NCBI GenBank assembly: GCA_019084405.1
Contig: JAHRFX010000014.1
Span: 1-23,462 of the forward strand
Direction of reading: 5' to 3'
Source of the DNA: Methanobacterium sp.
GTDB lineage: Archaea; Methanobacteriota; Methanobacteria; Methanobacteriales; Methanobacteriaceae
DNA length: 23,462 bases
Below the pieces are notes generated by a model that saw nothing but the letters and a program-made list of their open reading frames with translations, had not been told where the DNA came from and made no database searches. The position numbers and the translations under genes are program-made. Each line of letters begins with the position of its first letter. Positions within the stretch are counted from its first letter, which is position 1. This document shows positions 15,519-23,368 of this stretch, piece by piece.

Positions 15519-15881
15519 ATGCCAAGAGTAATCCATTTTGAAATACCAGCAGATGATCCGGAAAGAGCAATTGAATTTTATAAGAATGCCTTTGGATGGG
15601 AAATAGAAAAATGGGACGGACCATTTGATTACTGGCTCGTAAAAACTGGAGAAGAAGATGAACCTGGTATTGATGGGGCTATATTTACCAGGGAAACAGA
15701 TGAAATAATTAAAAATATGATTGAAGTTGAATCTTTTCCTGAATTTGCTGAAAAAATTGAAAAATCAGGGGGGAAGATCTTAAGTGATAAAATATATATC
15801 CCTGGAATTGGTACTGTGGCTTCCTTCCAGGATACTGAGGGGAATATTTCGGCCATAATAGAACCCGATATCATGGAATAA
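15519..15881 (+). CDS. VOC (glyoxalase/bleomycin resistance) superfamily protein
   Basis: The 120-residue protein has the two beta-alpha-beta-beta-beta halves of a VOC module. The first half is RVIHFEIPADDPERAIEFYKNAFGWEIEKW, and the second ends GTVASFQDTEGNISAIIEP. H6 and the C-terminal E residues are candidates for the usual metal ligands. VOC proteins range from glyoxalases to antibiotic-binding proteins and epimerases, so the substrate is open. AAGGAG at 15504-15509 gives a clear RBS. The gene appears to be a single transcription unit. Confidence 0.85.
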   Translation: MPRVIHFEIPADDPERAIEFYKNAFGWEIEKWDGPFDYWLVKTGEEDEPGIDGAIFTRETDEIIKNMIEVESFPEFAEKIEKSGGKILSDKIYIPGIGTVASFQDTEGNISAIIEPDIME

Positions 15882-15999
15882 GTTAAGATAATTTATTGAA
15901 ATTATATGTGTTATTTAAATGAAAAAACCTTATATCTGGTATTATAATCGTGGTATTAATGGTAGGGGACTGGATTTAATATTAATGGCCGTGTTTTAA

Positions 16000-16918
16000 A
16001 TGACTAAAATTCCTGCCAGACATCTTGTTCCATTTAAATCCTATGGTTCCACCCCAAAAACAATCAGGGGGAATAATAACCAGCAGGGGTTGTGTTTATT
16101 CATGTAGTTACTGCTCATCTTCACTTATCATGGGTAAAAAGTTCCGATCCCGCAGCCCAGACAATGTGGTGGATGAGATTGAGGAATTAATAGATAACTA
16201 CCAGATAAGTGATATTGGATTTATGGATGACACTTTCATGCTTAATAAAAGAAGGTCTAATGATATTGCTGATGAAATCAAAGCCCGGGATTTGAATTTG
16301 AGTTTTGTTGCATCTTCCCGGGTAGACCGGGTAAACAGGAGTCTACTTCAAAATCTGAAAAGTCCTGGAATGAATACCATATATTATGGTGTTGAATCCG
16401 GGTCACAACGTATTCTGGATCTCATGGAAAAAAATATTACTCTTAAAAACGCTGAAGATGCAGTTAATACTGCTAAAAATGCAGGTTTAGAAGTTTTAAC
16501 ATCTTTCATTCTGGGATATCCAGGGGAAACTGAAGATGATATAAACAAAACTATCAATTTCTCAACTAAACTTGATCCAGATTACTGCCAGTATTCCATA
16601 CTAACACCATTTCCAGGAACAAAAATCTACAATGAACTATTGAAAAAAGACTTAATAGATGAGGATTGGGATGAATATACAGTTCTTAACCCTGTTTTAA
16701 AATATGATGAAATGGGTTTGACTAATAAAATAGTGAGAAACAAACTGGTTACAGCCTATTTGAAATTCTATGCAAGACCAAAATATCTTTTAAGTCATCG
16801 AAATATGATTAAGATAATATTAAAAACAGTTATTCGAAGTTTTGTAATCCCCAAACTCAGGGGAAGTACGAGCAATGGTTGGTATCAGAATTTAGATAAT
16901 AAAACTTCGTCAAAGTAA
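16000..16918 (+). pseudogene. Truncated, frameshifted cobalamin-type radical SAM protein
   Basis: The downstream frame (TTG 16025, 297 residues) has the radical SAM motif CVYSCSYC (C23, C27, C30), SRGC before it, and the barrel motifs GFMDDTFM, YYGVESGSQRIL and LGYPGETEDD. It resembles the catalytic part of B12-binding radical SAM proteins, which normally carry about 150-200 more N-terminal residues with a cobalamin domain. That domain is absent. ATG 16000 in another frame encodes MTKIPARHLVPFKSYG, which matches the linker normally found just before the catalytic domain, so a one-base shift around 16050-16070 splits the gene. A stop lies immediately before ATG 16000, and nothing upstream resembles the missing domain. 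The remnant is most likely inactive. Confidence 0.75.
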
Positions 16919-17000
16919 ATTTTAATTCCAATTTTAGTTTTAGGGCGGTTTTATTATTAAATAAATTTTACTAATGGAAAAAATATAAGATATCTTAATA

Positions 17001-17300
17001 TTATTCATTTAATCTGTGTTTAGATGAGCCTATCTCTTCTAATATTTTATCATAGTATTTTTCAAAGGTATTTTTTTGTTTAATTATGTAGTCTTCCTGG
17101 TTTAATTCATTTTCAGCAGGGTTTAATTCTAATATGACCAATATGTTGTCGTTTCCTTCAGTTTCTAGATTGATATAGGCTTTTTCATTATATTCTGATA
17201 ATTTATCGTTTATGACAGCTTTCCATTCTTTAGGTGATTCTTCATCTAAAAAAAACATCTTAATGGGTGGGTTTTTCTTCATTCCAGTATATTCTAACAT
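17001..17300 (-). CDS. Small hypothetical protein
   Basis: The frame opens with GTG 17309, but GTGAT before ATG 17300 looks like its RBS, so the 99-residue version starting MLEYTGMKKN is preferred. The sequence reads as an alpha/beta protein: a strand (PIKMFFLDE), a helix (KEWKAVINDKLSEY), strands (KAYINLET and NILVILEL) and a long C-terminal helix (EDYIIKQKNTFEKYYDKILEEI). There is no signal peptide, cysteine motif or membrane segment. I do not recognise a family. The gene is divergent from the Hsp20 gene that follows. Confidence 0.6.
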   Translation of the reverse strand: MLEYTGMKKNPPIKMFFLDEESPKEWKAVINDKLSEYNEKAYINLETEGNDNILVILELNPAENELNQEDYIIKQKNTFEKYYDKILEEIGSSKHRLNE

Positions 17301-17427
17301 GTTTATCACTATTAATTATTTGATTTTTATATTTTAAGATAATTTCTATTTACTTATTTTATATTCCAATAATCAAATTAGCCACTTTCCATTCAAAAAT
17401 AGTAATATTTAATATTAACTATTGACA

Positions 17428-17465
17428 TATATAAAAAGTTTAATACTGACCCTCCACATATATAA
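17428..17465 (+). promoter_or_regulatory. TATA boxes upstream of the first Hsp20 gene
   Basis: TATATAAAAA at 17428-17437 and CATATATAAGG at 17457-17467 are both strong TATA-like elements. The upstream one is placed well for an mRNA beginning shortly before ATG 17482, which supports an original N-terminus at that ATG. Confidence 0.45.
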
Positions 17466-17481
17466 GGAATCTGCTAAAAAG

Positions 17482-18056
17482 ATGAAAGAGGATGCTAGCA
17501 GCAGGATAGAGGAAGTTAAAGAAGATGCTTCTGGGAAAAAAAAGAAATAAAGGATAAATTGGGTGAATTTAAAAAAGAAGCTGAAGACCAGAAAGCAAAA
17601 CTTGAAAAAGAGAGTAAAAAAGAAGGTATTCCTCCTGCAGGGAAATTGCTGAATGATCTAGTATCTAAATTAAAGGAAGGTAAAGTGCAAATAGATGAGG
17701 TAATATCTGATTACACAAAACCTGAAACCCCAAAATCCAAACCATTAGTTGATGTTCTGGAAACCAACGACACCATCATATTAATAGCCGACATTTCCGG
17801 TGTTAAAAAAGAGGATATAGATATTGGCATTTCAAAAAATAGTGTAGAAATAACTGCTATGTTCCAAAAAGAACCTGAAATTGAAGGTGCTAAATTCACT
17901 CAAAAAGAGAGATGTTATGGTAAAATAAATAGAACTATAAATCTTTCCACGAAAATTAAAGTTAAAGAAGCCACAGCTAAATACAAAGAATGCAAACTGA
18001 CCATCACTCTCCCTAAAGCGGTAGAAGATATAACTAAAGTAGATATTGAGGATTAA
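17482..18056 (+). CDS. Hsp20/alpha-crystallin family small heat shock protein, N-terminus split by a one-base shift
   Basis: The main frame (TTG 17559, 165 residues) has a lysine/glutamate-rich helical N-terminal arm and an alpha-crystallin domain at about 60-165: PLVDVLETNDTIILIADISG, VKKEDIDIGI, CYGKINRTINLS, KECKLTITLP. Such proteins hold unfolding proteins in soluble form. The TTG has no good RBS. ATG 17482 in another frame encodes MKEDASSRIEEVKEDASGKK of the same helical style and stops just after a run of eight A residues (17536-17543). One extra A there would join the two into EIKDKLGEFKKEAEDQ without interruption. So the gene either carries a real frameshift or the run was miscounted. 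Its closest visible relative is the Hsp20 at 19398. Confidence 0.8.
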
Positions 18057-18106
18057 AATCTTGAGATTAAATTTATTTGAAATTATAAATTGATTTTCAG
18101 GACTTA

Positions 18107-18118
18107 TTTTTTTTTTTT
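18107..18118 (+). terminator. T-run after the first Hsp20 gene
   Basis: Twelve consecutive T residues lie about 50 bases after the Hsp20 stop and directly before the IS remnant. This fits archaeal T-run termination. Confidence 0.4.
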
Positions 18119-18120
18119 AT

Positions 18121-18800
18121 GAGGCTGTCTCATAATTAAGTTTTTTATTATTTTTTCTATTATTTTATATTCGTGTTTTTAGGGTTTAGTTTCATATTCT
18201 ACTAGTACTATATTTTTATTTAGTTATTTATAGTTTTTTAGTTGTGTTTTTCATGGTTTTGAGGGAATATGGGATTGGTCAGACTTGGTTGGTGCCTAAG
18301 CGTCTTAGGGATTTTATTCCAGAAAATCATATTTCTTATTTTATAGCAAACCTGGTGGAAGAATTAGATTTTAAAGATATAGACCGTAAATACCGGTACA
18401 CCCAAGGTAAAGCAGCTTATTCACGTTGAATGTTACTTCGGTTAGTGATTATGGCTTCAATGGATGGAATATTTTCATCTAGACAAATTGCAAAGCATAC
18501 AGAAGAAAATATGGTTTATATGTATCTTTAAGGTATGGATAAGCCTGATTTTCGCACGATTTGCCGGTTTAAAATCGAATGCGCAGAACAGATTGAAGAA
18601 GTATTTAAAATGACGGTAAACGTTGCTAAAAATGCAGGAATAGTTTAATTAAAACATATAGTTATTGATGGTACTAAAATCAAGGCTAACGCTTCATCAA
18701 CAAATTTAATTAATGAGGAAGAAATAAAAACCGTCCGAAAGATATTAAAGAAGGGAATACAAAATGATGTGGATTCTATAGACGATAATGATATTCTTTT
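18121..18800 (+). mobile_element. Remnant of an IS1182-like insertion sequence
   Basis: The element begins with GAGGCTGTCTCA at 18121-18132, a terminal sequence common at the ends of IS1182-type and related elements. About 110 bases later a degenerate transposase starts and continues to roughly 18790. The right part of the transposase, including most of the catalytic domain and the right terminal repeat, is missing, so a target-site duplication cannot be checked. The right breakpoint lies within a few bases of the archaeoflavoprotein stop codon at 18803. Confidence 0.7.
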
Positions 18801-18813
18801 TATCAGGATTTGA
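18253..18813 (+). pseudogene. IS1182-family transposase, dead fragment
   Basis: A single frame from ATG 18253 reads as the N-terminal part of an IS1182-type transposase: LVPKRLRDFIPENHISYF, DFKDIDRKYRYTQGKAAYSR, MLLRLVIMASMDGIFSSRQI, GMDKPDFRTICRFKIE, LKHIVIDGTKIKANAS. It is interrupted by TGA at 18427, TAA at 18529 and TAA at 18646. All are single-base changes without a change of frame, where a lysine, serine or lysine codon would be expected. The VIDGTKI segment holds the first catalytic Asp region; the rest of the catalytic domain is lost. The frame finally stops at 18811-18813, inside the neighbouring gene's 3' end. It cannot make active transposase. Confidence 0.8.
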
Positions 18814-19372
18814 AATACCGGGCAAACAACTCTTCTATATCCTCCGGACGGGTTAATACGTCGGTATTATCCATAGCAGCCAGTTTATTTATATTTTCCA
18901 CGTCTTCTTCTCGCAGGGTTAGTTTAAGGTCCTTTCCATCCGGTAGTTTGGTAATGGTAACCCCTACTTCATAATCAGAAGGCATGATATAGAGGGGTAT
19001 ATCTGCTCTTTGACCCATAATGGCGGAATTGGCCAGCAGGGTATCACCCATACGGAGGGCTATTTTGGCCACGGTATTAGCCGAACAAGGGGCAATTAAC
19101 ATGAATTCATATTTACCCAGCTGTATTTGACCTGCCAGGAAGGGAGAATTAGCATTAATCTCCACCCAGATATTATTAAAATTAGTTTCTATTTCATTGG
19201 AGATTCCGTAGTATTTTATTACCTGATCTCCTGATCGGGAGATGTAGACATTAATATCCACTACCTCTTCATATTCTTTTTTGATTTTCTTCATCATTTC
19301 CAGGGTTTCTACCATTTTTTCCCCGGCACCGGTAATTCCCCAGGCCACTTTTGGCTTTTTTTCCTTTTTCAT
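18803..19372 (-). CDS. MJ0208-type archaeoflavoprotein
   Basis: The preferred start is ATG 19372, with AAAGGAGG eight bases before it; the frame extends to 19405 inside the preceding gene without an RBS. The 189-residue protein has a Rossmann-like flavoprotein fold: VAWGITGAGEKM at the N-terminus, the central APCSANTVAKIALRMGDTLLANS typical of the HFCD/flavoprotein superfamily FMN site, and ADIPLYIMPSDYE. Members related to MJ0208 are annotated as archaeoflavoproteins or dihydromethanopterin reductase-like; the true reaction here is not established. It follows the Hsp20 gene by 25 bases in an apparent operon. Its stop lies at the edge of the IS remnant but the protein appears complete. Confidence 0.85.
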   Translation of the reverse strand: MKKEKKPKVAWGITGAGEKMVETLEMMKKIKKEYEEVVDINVYISRSGDQVIKYYGISNEIETNFNNIWVEINANSPFLAGQIQLGKYEFMLIAPCSANTVAKIALRMGDTLLANSAIMGQRADIPLYIMPSDYEVGVTITKLPDGKDLKLTLREEDVENINKLAAMDNTDVLTRPEDIEELFARYFKS

Positions 19373-19397
19373 AAAAAGTTCCTCCTTTAAATTAGCA

Positions 19398-19874
19398 TCA
19401 TTCAATATCCACTTTATGAACTTCCTTTTCTATTTTAGGCAATTGAATGGTTAAAATAGAATTATTGAAATCAGCTTTCACTTTTTCCACATCAATATTA
19501 AAGGGTAAGGTTAGGGTACGCATGGTTTTACCATGACTGCGCTCCTTCTGAAGGTATTTAACTTCTTCTGCTTTTGCCTCAAAAATTGTTTTAATTATTA
19601 TCTGATCTTCAGCTATTTTTAAATCAATATCCTCTTTTTTAACACCAGGAAGATCCATTTTCACTACAAGGCCATTTTCAGTTTCTATAACATCAGTCAG
19701 TGGCTTTTGAAGTTCGGTTTTATAATCAGATAATTTCTTTCCAAACTCCTCAGTTTTAGTCTGTATATTGTTCAAAACATCTTCTATAAATTTTTCAGCC
19801 CCTAAATCGATTTTTTCACTGCTGGAAGTTCCCTTTTCTTTTTTAGATTCTGATTTGCTATTTTCAACTGCCAT
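19398..19874 (-). CDS. Hsp20/alpha-crystallin family small heat shock protein
   Basis: The 158-residue protein has a charged, serine-rich N-terminus (about 1-55) and a complete alpha-crystallin domain: PLTDVIETENGLVVKMDLPG, VKKEDIDLKI, the QKERSHGKTMRTLTLP segment and the C-terminal strand SILTIQLPK. A short IxI/V-like tail (VHKVDIE) may help oligomer assembly. It is apparently intact, unlike the paralogue at 17482, and shares with it the same core phrases. AAGGGGA at 19881-19887 is the RBS. It heads a two-gene operon with the archaeoflavoprotein. Confidence 0.9.
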   Translation of the reverse strand: MAVENSKSESKKEKGTSSSEKIDLGAEKFIEDVLNNIQTKTEEFGKKLSDYKTELQKPLTDVIETENGLVVKMDLPGVKKEDIDLKIAEDQIIIKTIFEAKAEEVKYLQKERSHGKTMRTLTLPFNIDVEKVKADFNNSILTIQLPKIEKEVHKVDIE

Positions 19875-20206
19875 CTAATTTGTCCCCTTATTAATAATAA
19901 ACTGGTTAATATCCATAGGTATATTATGTAGATTATTCAATATAAAACTTAAATTTTAATGGATTTTAAGCATATAGTGATAAAATAACTATTTTAAGTG
20001 GTCTAATTAAATAATATTCGCTATTTTAAATAATTAAAGCATTTTTAGTGACTAATAGAAATAAATCAAATGATTTATTTTAATTTTTTAAAATAGGATC
20101 CTTTTAAAGTTAGACTATGAAAATAGTAAATATAATATATTAAAAAGACGAAAAGACTTATAATCTATATATTAAACTTATAATTAATTATAAAAGGTAA
20201 GATAAG
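19875..20206. other. 332-bp divergent promoter region
   Basis: This AT-rich spacer separates the Hsp20 operon (minus) from the ferredoxin-reductase operon (plus). It contains several TATA-like stretches, including CTTATAATTA at about 20177-20186 upstream of the ferredoxin ATG. I see no convincing heat-shock operator, RNA gene or open frame. Confidence 0.45.
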
Positions 20207-20374
20207 ATGATTGTCAAGGAATGGTGTATGTATTGTGGGGAATGCGCAGGAGTATGCCCCCGTAATCTAATTGAAGTAAGGGAACTCACTTTGAAGTTTA
20301 ATGAAGACCAGTGTAAAGAATGCAGTTTATGTATCCAGGTGTGCCCGGTAAAAGCACTGGAAGAGGACAAATAA
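20207..20374 (+). CDS. Small 2x[4Fe-4S] ferredoxin
   Basis: The 55-residue protein carries two classical 4Fe-4S motifs: CMYCGECAGVCP near the N-terminus and CKECSLCIQVCP in the second half, each with the Pro after the last Cys. It follows the usual pseudo-twofold layout of clostridial-type ferredoxins. The gene lies only eight bases upstream of a geranylgeranyl reductase gene. In Methanosarcina acetivorans the equivalent neighbouring ferredoxin is needed for full reduction of archaeal membrane lipids, so this one is probably the dedicated electron donor. The RBS is AGGT just upstream. Confidence 0.9.
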   Translation: MIVKEWCMYCGECAGVCPRNLIEVRELTLKFNEDQCKECSLCIQVCPVKALEEDK

Positions 20375-20382
20375 GGTGATTT

Positions 20383-21570
20383 ATGATGTTAATTGAAACT
20401 GATATTTTAGTAATAGGTGCCGGTCCAGCAGGTTCCACCGCAGCCAAACATGCTGCCCAGGGCGGGGCCGGGGTGCTCATGATGGATAAAAAATCAGAAA
20501 TAGGAGCCCCCAAAAGATGTGCCGAAGGAGTATCCAATGGTGGACTGGAATCACTGGGAATAGAAAAAAATCCACGATGGATCACCAAGGAACTCGATGG
20601 AGTAAGATTAATATCTCCCAATAGAACCGATGTATGGCTCACCTCTGATAAAATAGATTTACCTGAAACCGGATGCATTCTGGAGAGAAAAGTATTTGAT
20701 AAGTACATGACCATGGATGCTGCCCGGGCCGGAGCCCAGATTAAAATTAAAACCCTGGCCACTGGCATGGAAAAAACAGATGATGGATACCTGGTATCTG
20801 CTGAATCCATGGGTGAATCATTCCAGATAAAAGCCAAAATAGTCATTGCTGCTGATGGACCAGAATCCAGAGTGGCCCGCTGGGGAGGACTAAATACCAC
20901 TGCTAAACCAAAGGACATGGAATCTGCCGCCCAGTTTGAAATGGCAGGGGTGGAAATGGAAAACAATAACTGTATTGAGTTCTACTTTGGCAGTGTGGCC
21001 CCAGGAGGATATGCCTGGATATTCCCTAAAGGAGATGATATCGCCAATGTGGGACTGGGTATTTTAGCCACCAAAACTGATAAGACTGCCTATGAGCACC
21101 TCTTAGAATTTGTAGCCAAGAACCCTGCCACCCAGAATGCTCAGCCGGTAGAATTAAATATCGGTGGAGATCCGGTAGGGGGTATGCCTAAAAAACTGGT
21201 TGACGATAATCTGATGGTAATTGGAGATGCCGCCGGACAGGTTAATCCCTTAACTGGTGGGGGAATCATCAGTGGAATGACCGGAGGGATGATTGCCGGT
21301 AAACTTGCTGCTGAAGCCATAAGTGAAGGTGACCTATCCAGAAAGAAACTCAAAAAATATGAGGATGAATGCCAGGAAGCCATAGGTAAATCCATTAACA
21401 AATACCTCAAAGTAAAAGACTATATGCTCACCTTAAATGATGGTGAACTGGATTCTATTGCAGAAGCTTTCCAGGATGTTGAATTTGAGAAGGTAAGTAC
21501 CACGGAACTGGTGCAAAAACTGGTAAAGGTATCTCCCAAAGCACTATTAAAACTGGGTAAATTATTCTAA
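20383..21570 (+). CDS. Geranylgeranyl reductase (archaeal lipid biosynthesis)
   Basis: The 395-residue FAD protein has an N-terminal dinucleotide motif GAGPAG (12-17) and the RCAEG cysteine segment. GGYAWIFPKGDDIANVGLG is the YxWxFP motif of the family, and GDAAGQVNPLTGGGIISGM is the second FAD motif. Enzymes of this family saturate the geranylgeranyl chains of digeranylgeranylglycerophospholipids at the membrane, usually with reduced ferredoxin. The upstream ferredoxin gene makes this function likely. GGTGAT at 20375-20380 lies just before ATG 20383 and ATG 20386; either may be used. A terminator hairpin overlaps the stop codon. Confidence 0.9.
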   Translation: MMLIETDILVIGAGPAGSTAAKHAAQGGAGVLMMDKKSEIGAPKRCAEGVSNGGLESLGIEKNPRWITKELDGVRLISPNRTDVWLTSDKIDLPETGCILERKVFDKYMTMDAARAGAQIKIKTLATGMEKTDDGYLVSAESMGESFQIKAKIVIAADGPESRVARWGGLNTTAKPKDMESAAQFEMAGVEMENNNCIEFYFGSVAPGGYAWIFPKGDDIANVGLGILATKTDKTAYEHLLEFVAKNPATQNAQPVELNIGGDPVGGMPKKLVDDNLMVIGDAAGQVNPLTGGGIISGMTGGMIAGKLAAEAISEGDLSRKKLKKYEDECQEAIGKSINKYLKVKDYMLTLNDGELDSIAEAFQDVEFEKVSTTELVQKLVKVSPKALLKLGKLF

Positions 21571-21590
21571 AACCAGTTTTAATTTTTTTT
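21546..21590 (+). terminator. Hairpin terminator spanning the geranylgeranyl reductase stop
   Basis: ATTAAAACTGG (21546-21556) pairs perfectly with CCAGTTTTAAT (21573-21583), an 11-bp stem with a 16-base loop that contains the stop codon. Eight T residues follow at 21583-21590, with more T-runs to 21640. This resembles an intrinsic terminator. Confidence 0.7.
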
Positions 21591-21640
21591 ATTCCTTTTA
21601 AATTAATTTTCGTACTACTTTTTTTATTTTTATTTTTTAT

Positions 21641-22447
21641 TCAATAACCTGCTATTAAAAATATAATTAAAGCTACCAGGTAAAAGACCAGCACCACTTT
21701 ATGATATAAAAAATCAGCCCAGCTAATCATTTTATTTTTATCCAGATAATTGGATAGATAGAGGGGTATGGTGGCTATAAAGGGGGGTACAATTACAATT
21801 AAAAACTGCATCCAATTCATATCCCCCACCAGAAGGATATAGGTTAATAAAAGACAAAACAGGACAGATAATCCGTTCATCCACTTCTTTTTTTCTTTAT
21901 ACATGAGATAAGTACCCATACCTGCTAGAAACATCAGTAAATAAACACTAAAAGGTACTAAAAACACATTATTTAATAAAACACTGCAGGATGCCATTCT
22001 CAACACATTATTGGTCCCGGTACTACTAAAAGGAGCTAGGCTGCTATCTTTTAATCTTAAAGGAGGCAGGGTATAAATTATCTGATTAATTATCATCAAT
22101 AATAAAATAACAGTAAATGAAGCAGGAAAACTGATAAGGGCCACGGCAAAAACCAGGATAATTAAAAGAAGAATAAATAATACTATTATTTCTAGTCTTA
22201 TTTTATTCTGGATAAAAGGCCTCTTACTTTTAATTTTATCCTTACTATCACTCTTTAAATCAGTTAGATCATTAAGAGCATAAAGAGCACCCCACATAAC
22301 TGTGACCAGAATTAATCCACCTAAAATTTTTAAGGGTTGGGTGGTGGTTAAATGAGAATAATAGGCATAAGTAACCACTAAAAGGTACATGTGTATATTT
22401 TTAGCTGTCCAGCTAAGTCGGGTTGATTTTAAAAGACTTAATATCAT
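21641..22447 (-). CDS. UbiA-superfamily prenyltransferase-like membrane protein
   Basis: The 268-residue protein has about eight membrane segments and the first Asp-rich motif of UbiA prenyltransferases, NDLTDLKSDSKDKIKSKRP (N59, D60, D63, D67, D70). The region ASFTVILLLMIINQIIYT and PPLRLKDSSLAPF resembles the middle of the decaprenyl-phosphate phosphoribosyltransferase-like branch. I do not see a canonical second DxxxD motif after the fifth segment, where MYKEKKKWMNG stands instead. It could attach a polyprenyl chain to an unknown acceptor or be an altered member. The gene follows the ATPase gene by eight bases. Confidence 0.75.
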   Translation of the reverse strand: MILSLLKSTRLSWTAKNIHMYLLVVTYAYYSHLTTTQPLKILGGLILVTVMWGALYALNDLTDLKSDSKDKIKSKRPFIQNKIRLEIIVLFILLLIILVFAVALISFPASFTVILLLMIINQIIYTLPPLRLKDSSLAPFSSTGTNNVLRMASCSVLLNNVFLVPFSVYLLMFLAGMGTYLMYKEKKKWMNGLSVLFCLLLTYILLVGDMNWMQFLIVIVPPFIATIPLYLSNYLDKNKMISWADFLYHKVVLVFYLVALIIFLIAGY

Positions 22448-22455
22448 GTTATACC

Positions 22456-23247
22456 TTAAGGTGGTTCTAAATATTCCAGTATCAAACGGGGCCTACAACC
22501 AAATTTATGAATGGCATTATCTATTTTTTCCCGATCAATATCTTTTAAATGGCTTTTAATGATATTAATAGTTTCAGCTGGGGTGTAAGATATTTCCACC
22601 ACGCAGAATAAATAAGCTAAAAGTTTCACCAGGAGACGGGATAACCATCCCACCTGGGTGAAGATATCATATTTTTTACCTCTCAGCCGCAGTCTCCAGG
22701 CAGTCTGGAACACCAGATTCATATTCTGGAACTCGCTATGGAACTGAATATATTCTTTTATACAGATAAGATAGAATATAATTGGCCATAAAGTGTTATT
22801 ACGGGTCCATAAACTAAAACCAATAAGATTATCCTGGATGAGGTGCGGGTCATGGAATTTATCCGCAAAAAGAACCACATCATATTCTGCTAGTTTTAAG
22901 TAGGCTTCTTTTTTAGTCGTAGAACCAGTATTCTTTTTTAAATCCGTGATTAATATCTTAAAAACCTGAGAGGGTGAGGTGTTTATAGAGGGAAGAGTAC
23001 TGCTTACTTCACAGGTCTCTAAACCGGTTTTTTTTAAGGCCTGGTATATGTTGGTTGATTTACCAGTTCCCGGAGCACCTAAAACATGGACTATGTTACC
23101 CTTACTTTCTTTTAATTTTAAAAAGACTTTTTTAAGGTTAAGATAAGAGGTGGTGGGCACAAAATTAGAATTATCACTCCGGGAGTTTACTTTATGTGGT
23201 CCGGTATAAATTGCTGTTTTTAGGAGTTCTTCCCGGGTAGGAGTCAT
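22456..23247 (-). CDS. P-loop ATPase of unknown role, partner of the UbiA-like protein
   Basis: The 263-residue protein has a clear Walker A motif, GAPGTGKST (57-65), and a Walker B-like strand YDVVLFADKFHD (122-133). The rest has hydrophobic helices, for example LWPIIFYLICIKEYI at about 153-167 and LVKLLAYLFCVVEI at about 206-219, which may touch the membrane. I cannot place it in a named family; STAND or AAA-like ATPases are candidates. It ends eight bases before the UbiA-like gene, so the two proteins are probably made together. Its first 31 codons are included in the right inverted repeat. Confidence 0.6.
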   Translation of the reverse strand: MTPTREELLKTAIYTGPHKVNSRSDNSNFVPTTSYLNLKKVFLKLKESKGNIVHVLGAPGTGKSTNIYQALKKTGLETCEVSSTLPSINTSPSQVFKILITDLKKNTGSTTKKEAYLKLAEYDVVLFADKFHDPHLIQDNLIGFSLWTRNNTLWPIIFYLICIKEYIQFHSEFQNMNLVFQTAWRLRLRGKKYDIFTQVGWLSRLLVKLLAYLFCVVEISYTPAETINIIKSHLKDIDREKIDNAIHKFGCRPRLILEYLEPP

Positions 23248-23267
23248 ATTTTTAATATTGTATTTTC

Positions 23268-23278
23268 ATATATAAACC
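23268..23278 (-). promoter_or_regulatory. TATA box of the ATPase-UbiA operon
   Basis: On the minus strand GGTTTATATATGAAAA lies about 20-32 bases before ATG 23247. It is a strong TATA box that would give an almost leaderless mRNA. The inner boundary of the right inverted repeat falls within it. Confidence 0.5.
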
Positions 23279-23368
23279 ATGTTTAGAGATATATGAAATT
23301 TGATAAACTATTTTTAATATTTTTCAAACCTTAAAACTCCTTATATATGAAAATACAATATTAAAAAT

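Noticed and set aside
18244..18429. A 61-residue stand-alone protein
   Set aside because: It is the N-terminal piece of the IS1182-like transposase; the same frame continues beyond the stop with family-like sequence.
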